The translations under genes and the position numbers were made by a program. From NCBI RefSeq assembly GCF_029227915.1, contig NC_079881.1, positions 4,340,001-4,404,000 on the forward strand: a stretch of 64,000 bases of DNA, given 5' to 3'. Below the pieces are notes generated by a model. It saw only the letters and a program-made list of their open reading frames with translations. It ran no database searches and was not told the DNA's origin. Source of the stretch: Hydractinia symbiolongicarpus (taxonomy: Eukaryota; Cnidaria; Hydrozoa; Anthoathecata; Hydractiniidae). Every line of letters starts with the position of its first letter. Positions within the stretch are counted from its first letter, which is position 1. Positions 56,490 through 64,000 of this stretch are shown piece after piece.

Positions 56490-56995
56490 CATTTTTTTAA
56501 TCGACATGTAAGGCCAAGTAAACTTCTTTTGGAAACTAAAGTCAATTTTTTTGAAAAATAAAATCACTAAAAAGCTTAAAGCTAACAAAAACAAATGATT
56601 TGCTTAACCCATTCGATATAGGAGACTTATAAAAACTTTTTGCCAACAATATGTAATACAATTGTGTGAACAGTAGTTATAAGTAGAAAGGATACCAATT
56701 ATCTCTTTTCCCCGCTCTCATCAAAAATTTCAAAAAGGAAAAACATGATAATTATAAGATAAAAAAAAAAGATTAATAAAAACAACTCACCTTAAAGTTA
56801 TAGTGCCGCGATCCTTGTTTGTGTTTACATAGACAGAAAGATAGTACTCTGCAGGGTAATTTCTTTGGATTAAGCAAAACTTCACACGCTCTCGCAAGCT
56901 GTTGCAAGCCATGTTTTGAACGGAAAGATCCTTTCGCACATGTGCGACCGATATTTATAACAAAAATTTATACCTAGAAACATCCTTGACAGGGT
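56490..56995. other. Non-coding DNA between two polymerase remnants
   Basis: AT-rich with no polymerase-like coding; probably an insertion or replaced segment in the former PolB gene. Confidence 0.4.
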
Positions 56996-57009
56996 TAAGC
57001 TTGTTGTGC

Positions 57010-57215
57010 TTATCGCACAGCGACCTACCGTTCCTGGGGGAGCGAATGATGGTCAGCAACGTGGAAAGGCACGTGTCGAACCTGAAGGACAATGTCAGGT
57101 ATGTTGTACACGTCAGAGCATTCCATTGAATATTAACGCACGGCCTCGTTCTGAGAAAGGTGCATTGAGTCATTTAATTTGCGCAGAGTTATTGGCTAAA
57201 GCCTTAAATTGATCT
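57010..57215 (+). pseudogene. Polinton-type DNA polymerase B remnant, internal part
   Basis: One frame from about 57,015 encodes SDLPFLGERMM, then NVERHVSNLKDNVRYVVHV, HGLVLRKVH and FAQSYWLK, resembling the conserved stretch before the polymerase palm of Polinton PolB. Three in-frame stops interrupt it. Same strand and order as the piece at 55,915, so both probably derive from one element. Confidence 0.6.
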
Positions 57216-57219
57216 TAAT

Positions 57220-60200
57220 ATAAGACTGAGAACAGCAGCTAGGTTCAAAATTACCTGCCTAGGACAGAAAATCTTGTACTTTTTCCAGCTGATCATGTAG
57301 GAGTTTGTAGTCTGCGGCTACATAAAATAATCCGAACAATTTTAACAGAAAATAAGCACATGTAACATCAGCCAAAACTTGAAAGTTCTTGTAAATGTAA
57401 ATGGTTGGAAATTAAACAAAATTCACGGAATAAGAAATTTAGTAAATATAAAACAAATCTTGTTATATTATAATTCGATTGGTTAATTTCAAACGAAACA
57501 AGAAAAAAACATAGTCAACAAAAAAAATCCACTTACAAAACTTTATTGTTCTTCTAATCATCAATGGCGCGAATAAATTTTTAAAGAAATAGACAACGTA
57601 ATGTTGCTAAATGTCTACAACTTTGTCCATGCACGTATTTATAACATAGAAACTGCGTTGCGGGAACAATAAAAGTTAATCAATTACAACTTTTATGTAA
57701 GACAATTTTGAAATTAAACAAAGAACTTTTGTCAAACCAGATAAAGACAGTTTTAAAATAATGTAGAGAACAGATAAAGAGTTTAAGCTGCAGATAGATA
57801 GATAGATAGATAGATAGATGTGCATATTTTACATGGCTAGCCTCACAAATATCGAGGGATATACCCTGTCTATTATTTCCAGGAGGGGCCATGGCGTAGA
57901 TGGAGAGTTCTAGAGTATTTAATGCTCATTTTGAGCTACGCAGCCCTAATTAGAGTCCGCGCTCTACTAGACAACTCCCGGCAACATCCAACGGCCCACA
58001 CAGTGTGCCATCTTCCCAATTTCCCTCACATGGCTTGGGTTAACCCGGGGCTATGGTAACATTCACTCGCCCATGTTGAATCGCCGTCAAGTTTGAGCCA
58101 GTTTGAACATACAGACAAAATACGGCCAATACTATAGAGAAAAGTCGTTAGCCTGTAGTTCTTCCATGAATGATACTTTTTCCCGCCCAGTAATTACATC
58201 TTGCATAAGTTGTGCTTAAATTTGCAAATTTAGCGATATTAATACAATACACACTGTTTTGTCTATCTATACCGGGAATTATTACTAAATGTCGATACTT
58301 TTGCGGAAAATTTGACGTCCCATAAAGCGGTACATACACATAAAATCAATTACAATGTATAAAGCCTTTTTTACAGTTGTATTGTTCAACTTTATCGAAA
58401 GGCTTTTTTTCATACCAATACTTTTACAGGGTGCCGATATCGCAAAAACTACGAACAGATTAAAAAAATGGGTTTACAACAATGGGAGTAATTAGGTGGA
58501 AGAATGGGTGCAAAAGAATAGCAAAAAAATATTAACTTCCTTTTTGTTTAAATGAGTGCTATTTTGAAAACACAAAAGACTTTAATAATACAACAGCACT
58601 AACACAGCTAATAATGTGCACAATATCGAAATAGAACTTTTATATATATTACCTATACGAAGAGGTGATTCAAGTGAAGAACACCATGTCCGGGAATGAA
58701 TAGTCGTAACAAAACAGAAGTTGACGAGGTGTGCTTTTTATGTATATGATAGAGTGGCGATATTGTACATTGTGTTGAGGATCACATTCTCTCAAATTTC
58801 AAAAAAGTCCAGCATTCGAGAAAGAGAACCTTTTGTCTTTATCAGTAACGTAGAAACTGTCTTGTAGATATGTAATTATTCTGAAACCAATGACATCATC
58901 AATATAGTTTTTGAGTGGAACGTATTTTATTCACATAGGTACAGCTTGTGAGCAAATTTTAAATAAAAAATTAAAAAGAATATTGTTTTTTATAAATTTT
59001 AAAAACATAATTTAATTACTCTCAAATGAAAATCATCTAAAATTAGCGGCTGAAAAAATTTACAATACATGAGAAAGGAAAATAAGTCTACAAATCTTTT
59101 CTGAATCATCATATTTTCTCAAAGGGGAAAATTGGAATATAGCTACATACTGGATATAATTGTTGGGTCAAATCATGCTATAAAAAGCTATAGCTACGTT
59201 CTGTATGGTTATGTAGATTATTATTAAAATAGGCTTAACAGGCAATTGTCATGTACACAAAAAGTGTTTTCTGTTGGTTGAGCCTGGAGTTTCTCAAAAT
59301 TTTCATAATTTGAGCCTCAAATGTTCTCAAATTTGACACTGTAAAAACTTTTGTTTATAAGGATTTGATGAGGTTTCGACTATGGTTTTGATACATATGA
59401 AAGACATTTCCTATGTTTCTGCGTACGTTTCTGTTGTATGTATACGTTTCTTAATGTGAGAGATTTTCTAAGCCTGTTAAAATTTATTAAAAATCGACCT
59501 TTCTGAAACTGAGCTTTATAACCTTATAGTTTTCCATCTAAAGAAGGTATGTCAAATTTGACCGACAATCGTGGACAAAATATATTAAAACAAGACAGCT
59601 AGTTTCAAAGTTCTGGGTAGGTTATTTTTTATATTAGCTTCGCACATTTTGAACTTGTCAAATTCACTTGTCAATGTTCAAAGTCTACTGAGGACTTCAG
59701 ATCTTATGTTATTTGGTAAAGTCCAAATTCTTAAAATGTATTGTTATTGTTAATTTTTGCTGACAGCAGCAAGGCCATTATTCACGAATTTCGGGGCCTT
59801 CGTGGTCTCCGACGTGAATTATATTAGTGTGCGGGCGTGCTAAAGAATGTGACTAAGCAACTTTTCAACGCTGTCTGCCTGGCCTACGTGTGTGCAAAAG
59901 TAGCGACTTTGTAGCCTGTCGGCTGCAGAGCATTGACTGTTTGACAGTTTTGTCCATATTTGGACAATCAGGAAAAAACTGCCTTAGTCTCAATATTTTT
60001 TTTTCACAATTGTAGGTCTCTAAGCTATCAATTATAGTCATAATGTCAGTAAGATTTTGATAAAAAAAGACAGGAAATACATGATAGAGATAAAAAGTTA
60101 CATTAATCATATCTCAACTACAGCTGGTTTTAATAAAGATGTACCAGCCGTACAATTTTGTCAAGAACAATTTCGTATTGTACATTGTACATTGTTTCTA

Positions 60201-60355
60201 TTAAATATTGTAAAATAACAATAAAAAAAATAACACCATACAATAACATTAAGAATCAACAAAAAGTAACTATTTAAAGTGAAATTTTATATATTTTAAA
60301 ATAGCTACAAATTTCACAAGAAGTTTGAGAATATGACACTCTTACAGTTATTTTA
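57220..60355. other. Intergenic DNA, no gene seen
   Basis: About 3 kb of AT-rich DNA. Holds a short GATA microsatellite (57,793-57,820), an AGTCGTTAGCCTGT piece at 58,143 that resembles a decayed Helitron end, and no convincing frame. Confidence 0.45.
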
Positions 60356-60359
60356 GATA

Positions 60360-60570
60360 GTTGGCACACAGCATCAACAGCCGTAGGCTTCAAAAGTGCA
60401 ACTTTTTCAGACGCGTAGGTATGTATGTAGCCTTAGTCGTACTCTCTAACATGTCCGCTTTAAGGATTAATCCACGTCAGGGTCCACAAAAGCGCCAAAT
60501 ATTTTGAAAACAGCTCCCCCATTCACGTCAGCAACAATAAAAACAATTTGAGAGTTGGAATCTAACCAAA
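60360..60570. repeat. Dispersed repeat related to 54,880-55,150
   Basis: Contains ACTTTTTCAGACGCGTAGG, TGTCCGCTTTAAGG and ATCCACGTCAGGG in the same order as the 55-kb copy. It adjoins the 3' end of the LINE. Confidence 0.55.
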
Positions 60571-60758
60571 CAATATTGCATGGATCAATATAGAAAATTG
60601 CTTCTTCTTCTTCTTAATTTATTTAACGTCGGAGAAATAACTATGTACATATAGCTTCCTGATATAAAAAAATAAATAAATACATACTTATAAATATACA
60701 GGAAACTAATCAAATCCGACAAAAATTTGTTTATGGTTTTATGAAAAATGTATAAAAA

Positions 60759-63434
60759 TTAAGAAAAAATATTTAAATAGACCGAGTGACTGAAATCATA
60801 CTCCTTTAGTTTCGTTTTAAATTTTTTAAGGCTGTTACAACTTTTCAATTCGGAAGGTAAAGTATTCCAAATTTTAGGCCCCAATGAGCGAAGACATTTT
60901 TCCCCAAAATTTTTTGTATTAAAGTTCAATGTTTTAAGATTATTTAAATATTGACTTCGTACTGGCCTGTTTGTTTCGCTGCGTTGAAAGATGTCTAACA
61001 TAAATGGCGGATTTAAATTATTAAGAGATTTAAAAATCTCTATACATAGATTTCGTATTCGCATAATTTTCATGTAGTTACTTTTGTTCTTGGTAGAAAT
61101 GTACCTTTCTTTTCTCTCTGAATATCCGCTATCTACAAATTTTAGGGCTCGCTTATGGAGTTTTTCGACCCTAGAAAGTGATTTTGAAGATGAGAAATTC
61201 CAAATAAGTGGACAGTAGTTAAAGTTTGAATACACAAAACTTTCTGCTAAGACACTCTTAGCTTTAAAAGGAAGTATGTTTTTAAATCTATACAAAGCAT
61301 TTAGTTGCGCAGATGCTTTCTTGCAAACCTCATTTAAGTGCTGATCAAATCTAAGGTTATTGTCAATTTTAACTCCTAACAGTTTGACTGTGTCTTGCGA
61401 ATATATGTTTTTATCTCCGATTCTTATCAGTTTACTACTTGTGTTTTCTATCCTATCTTTGCTGATTATAATGCATTGAAATTTGTCAGGGTTAGCAATC
61501 ATTTTATTTTCATGTAGCCATGCTAACGCCTGCTCAGACTCACCTTCTAAAATTTTAATGAGGTTTGGAATTGAATTGGAAAAGCTTGACAATGTATTAT
61601 CATCAGCATAGTTGTGTAGGTCACTTCTGGTTATAAAAAGAAAAATATCGTTAAGAAAAATATTAAAAATTATCGGGCCTAAGATTGATCCTTGCGGCAC
61701 GCCTGAAAGAATCATTTGGAAAAGACTGTAGTGTCCGTTTATACGAGTAGATTGTTCTCTATTTGTTAGGTATGACAGGACAAATTTCAGGGCATTAATT
61801 TCAAATCCATATGCCTCAAGTTTAGCGATTAGTAAATCATGTGGCACACAATCGAATGCTTTTGATAGATCCATTAAGACTGCACCAACCACGTAATTCT
61901 TATCAAGTTTTTTTTTCCATTCTTCTAGTAAACGAATTAAGACATGCTGTGTGTTATAGTTTTTCCGATAGGCTGACAAAAATATTGAAAGTTTCGATTC
62001 TATGAAAGACATGATTTGATCCTTCATTATGTTTTCATAGAATTTTGAAAATACATTCAACACACTGACAGGTCTAAAATTTTTAATGCTATGTTTGTCT
62101 TTGCCTCCTTTGTCAAGAGGTGCTACCGTTGCACGTTTGGCTCCATCGGGAAAAATATTCAATTTTATGCTGCTGTTTATAGCATTTTTCAATGGGCTAA
62201 TCAGATATTCACTAGCTAACTTCACAAGCTTTGGGGGTATTTTGTCTCTACCTGGAGAGGAATTTATGTTTAAATTAGTAAAAAGTTTTTTGATTGTGTT
62301 GTCATCTACCTCCTCAAAGTTAAAAAAATTTATATTTTCGTTGCAGGCTTTAATTTTGACAATACTCGGATGACTCTCGTATGTTTTAATTATCTCATTA
62401 ATTAGTCTCTCTTTGTCTAAGGAATTTCGATAATCAATTGATATTGGCTTGGTTCCACTACTTTTTTCTACAATGTTAATATAGTGTTCATTAAATAATT
62501 CAGCAAGCTCACTGTCATTGGTTATCTGAGCACCATCTTTGATAATCATAATGTTATCATTGTTCAAACCACTTTTATTGGTTATAAACGGCTTAATAGT
62601 TTTCCAAAAAGTTTTATTTTCTACAATCCCAGAATCTATAACATTTTTAAAATACATTTTTATGGCTTTCTTTCTGAGTCCAACACACTTATTTCGTTGT
62701 TTTTTATAGTTAATCTTGTTTTCTTCAGTAGGATCTTTATTGTATCGGTTTTTAAATCTTGACCTGGTATAAATGGCTTGCCTAAGTTCTTTATTCATAA
62801 AAGGTGCTTCATTTCCCCTGAGCAGTTTCTGTTTTAACGGGGCATGCTTTTCAATAATAGAACTAAACGTTTTTGTCAAGTGGTCGTAATTTGAAGCAGG
62901 GTCATTTTCATTAAAATCAAAACGTGTATTCCTAACATCAGAAAGAAACTTTCTCTTATCAAACTTTCTGTTACTTCTATAAACAATTAGTTTTGGTTTC
63001 AATCTTACCAGATGAGATCTTAGGAAAGTTGTAATCATCAGATGATGGTCACTGAGTCCAGTCTCAGTAACCATAGTGTTTTGAAAAGACCTTTGTTTAT
63101 TTGTTAAAATAACATCAATTGATGTTCCTTGTTCACTTGCAAAACATGTTTTGTCTTTGACTAAGTTTTTTAGGTCAAAAGTATCGCAAAGAGAAGTTAT
63201 GTAATGATAATTTATTATTTCATTTTTATTATGAGTATCAATGTTTATGTCCCCCATCACAATGATGTTATCACAAAATGAGAGTGTTTTGTTTAGAATT
63301 TTCTCCAAATCTTCAAAGAAACTTTGAAGATTAGAATGACGTGGTGGACGATAAAGGGTGATAATAGTCCATTTTTTGTTTATGACCCAAATTTTTAATA
63401 TTTGAACCAGGAAAAACTTTAAATCTTGCATCAC
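60759..63434 (-). CDS. LINE ORF2: endonuclease (N-truncated) plus reverse transcriptase
   Basis: Open for 891 codons. The first about 30 codons read through ORF1-derived sequence in the wrong frame. True coding begins near ITLYRPPRHSN, in the middle of an EEP endonuclease (MGDINIDT; SIDVILTN; GLSDHHLMIT). The RT domain follows: FRPVSVLNVFSKFYE, LMDLSKAFDCVPHDLL, GVPQGSILGPIIFN, and the catalytic NYADDNT. The C terminus has LGPKIWNTLPSELKS, common in CR1/L2/Jockey-like elements. Loss of the endonuclease N terminus predicts inability to nick targets, although the RT looks complete. Confidence 0.88.
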   Translation of the reverse strand: MMQDLKFFLVQILKIWVINKKWTIITLYRPPRHSNLQSFFEDLEKILNKTLSFCDNIIVMGDINIDTHNKNEIINYHYITSLCDTFDLKNLVKDKTCFASEQGTSIDVILTNKQRSFQNTMVTETGLSDHHLMITTFLRSHLVRLKPKLIVYRSNRKFDKRKFLSDVRNTRFDFNENDPASNYDHLTKTFSSIIEKHAPLKQKLLRGNEAPFMNKELRQAIYTRSRFKNRYNKDPTEENKINYKKQRNKCVGLRKKAIKMYFKNVIDSGIVENKTFWKTIKPFITNKSGLNNDNIMIIKDGAQITNDSELAELFNEHYINIVEKSSGTKPISIDYRNSLDKERLINEIIKTYESHPSIVKIKACNENINFFNFEEVDDNTIKKLFTNLNINSSPGRDKIPPKLVKLASEYLISPLKNAINSSIKLNIFPDGAKRATVAPLDKGGKDKHSIKNFRPVSVLNVFSKFYENIMKDQIMSFIESKLSIFLSAYRKNYNTQHVLIRLLEEWKKKLDKNYVVGAVLMDLSKAFDCVPHDLLIAKLEAYGFEINALKFVLSYLTNREQSTRINGHYSLFQMILSGVPQGSILGPIIFNIFLNDIFLFITRSDLHNYADDNTLSSFSNSIPNLIKILEGESEQALAWLHENKMIANPDKFQCIIISKDRIENTSSKLIRIGDKNIYSQDTVKLLGVKIDNNLRFDQHLNEVCKKASAQLNALYRFKNILPFKAKSVLAESFVYSNFNYCPLIWNFSSSKSLSRVEKLHKRALKFVDSGYSERKERYISTKNKSNYMKIMRIRNLCIEIFKSLNNLNPPFMLDIFQRSETNRPVRSQYLNNLKTLNFNTKNFGEKCLRSLGPKIWNTLPSELKSCNSLKKFKTKLKEYDFSHSVYLNIFS

Positions 63435-63984
63435 CGTTTCTCAAATGATTATTGAATTCTCGAGTATTTATGCCTTTTGCGATGCTATCACTGATAATTC
63501 TAATCTTCTTTTTATTTTTACGGGTTTCAGATGATTTGATGTTATGTTGTAAAAGATCTCTTTCTGGAGAAAGGTTAATAACGGGATTTGGTCTTCTTAT
63601 AGATTTATTTGGTTGTGGTGGTGCGTAACTTTGATTATTCGTAAGTGGTTGTGCGTCATAGTGATTATTGTTGTTTTGTTCGTTCTGAAGTGTACTAAAC
63701 CGATTTGAAAGACTGAATCTATTATTATATCGTTTCTCTATTTTTCCCGAGGGACCTTTCTTTACTTCGTTCCAATCATTGGTTTCTGATTTGTTTTTAA
63801 TTTTTTCATAATTATTTATGTTTATGTCTTGTAACAAAACGTCCCTCAACAAACTTTGAGATTCTTTTATCTCGTTTTTTAAAAAATCGTTTTCTTCCTT
63901 CAAGTGAACAACCAAATCTTTTACCATATTTCTTCTTAATTTACCGACTTCATACGAGACGTATTCTTTCAGGTCCGATACCAT
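63331..63984 (-). CDS. LINE ORF1: coiled coil plus start of an SGNH-like domain, cut by deletion
   Basis: 217 codons from a Met near the window edge (MVSDLKEYVSYEVGKLRRNM); the true start may lie outside. An N-terminal coiled coil (residues 1-50) and an Asn/Pro-rich linker precede RIISDSIAKGINTREFNNHL and FKVFPGSNIKNL, the start of an SGNH/GDSL-esterase-like domain found in ORF1 proteins of some invertebrate LINEs. Past about 63,390 the sequence belongs to the ORF2 endonuclease in another frame, so the last 17 residues are not native and the rest of the SGNH domain is lost. Confidence 0.65.
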   Translation of the reverse strand: MVSDLKEYVSYEVGKLRRNMVKDLVVHLKEENDFLKNEIKESQSLLRDVLLQDININNYEKIKNKSETNDWNEVKKGPSGKIEKRYNNRFSLSNRFSTLQNEQNNNNHYDAQPLTNNQSYAPPQPNKSIRRPNPVINLSPERDLLQHNIKSSETRKNKKKIRIISDSIAKGINTREFNNHLRNGDARFKVFPGSNIKNLGHKQKMDYYHPLSSTTSF

Positions 63985-64000
63985 TTTAACTATTTCTTTT

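Larger units (their letters stand above)
60601..64000 (-). mobile_element. LINE (non-LTR) retrotransposon, 5' part outside the window
   Basis: A minus-strand element with ORF1 (63,331-63,984) and ORF2 (60,759-63,434), a 3' UTR of about 150 bp and a short GAA-type microsatellite (CTTCTTCTTCTTCTT on the plus strand, 60,601-60,615) at its 3' end, as in CR1/L2- or Jockey-group elements. It is internally deleted between ORF1 and ORF2 and continues past the right window edge. Confidence 0.85.

Overview
The window looks like an animal (probably cnidarian, perhaps hydrozoan) genomic contig whose left end is a decaying piece of a giant DNA virus. Bases 1 to about 14,300 are gene-dense: short intergenic gaps, a mixture of strands, no introns and visibly higher GC. 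They carry a recognisable nucleocytoplasmic large DNA virus gene set: a type IIA DNA topoisomerase, a double-jelly-roll major capsid protein, a PHO4-type phosphate permease, a collagen-like protein, two tandem GT-B glycosyltransferases and many small membrane or zinc-binding proteins. PHO4, topoisomerase II, multiple glycosyltransferases and capsid paralogues together recall algal viruses (Phycodnaviridae, prasinovirus-like); that assignment is inference. About two thirds of these genes are broken. I count about eleven in-frame premature stops and about ten frameshifts, next to a few intact genes. This fits an endogenous viral element under neutral decay, although an assembly chimera must be excluded.

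At about 14,282-14,312 a truncated RING-like viral gene meets a Penelope-like reverse transcriptase on the minus strand that has lost its 3' catalytic half. From there to the right end the sequence is AT-rich, gene-poor and repeat-rich. 16.4-19.9 kb holds a THAP + DDE_Tnp_4 (ISL2EU/Harbinger-like) transposase cut by a 1.84-kb element with 12-bp inverted ends and arrays of an AAGACGTCTT palindrome. 20-33 kb carries a small orphan ORF, a claudin/PMP22-like four-pass gene (24.8-26.0 kb), and Helitron-type elements including one of about 2.8 kb. 34.9-36.4 kb has a paralogous four-pass gene with the same exon structure. 37-42 kb has nested direct repeats, a tRNA-like (SINE) piece, Helitron/Helentron-like repeats and a 370-bp CTAT microsatellite. 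42.06-43.05 kb is an intronless seven-pass receptor.

44-60 kb is mostly non-coding, with minisatellites, foldback elements, a possible tiny two-exon gene, a degenerate element coding for a cysteine-protease-like plus endonuclease protein (with a 2A-like motif), and two broken pieces of a Polinton-type DNA polymerase B. The right end (60.6-64 kb) is a LINE retrotransposon on the minus strand, with an ORF1 carrying the start of an SGNH-like domain joined by an internal deletion to an endonuclease-reverse transcriptase ORF2. The host genes seen are two four-pass proteins and one GPCR-like receptor; nearly everything else is mobile DNA.
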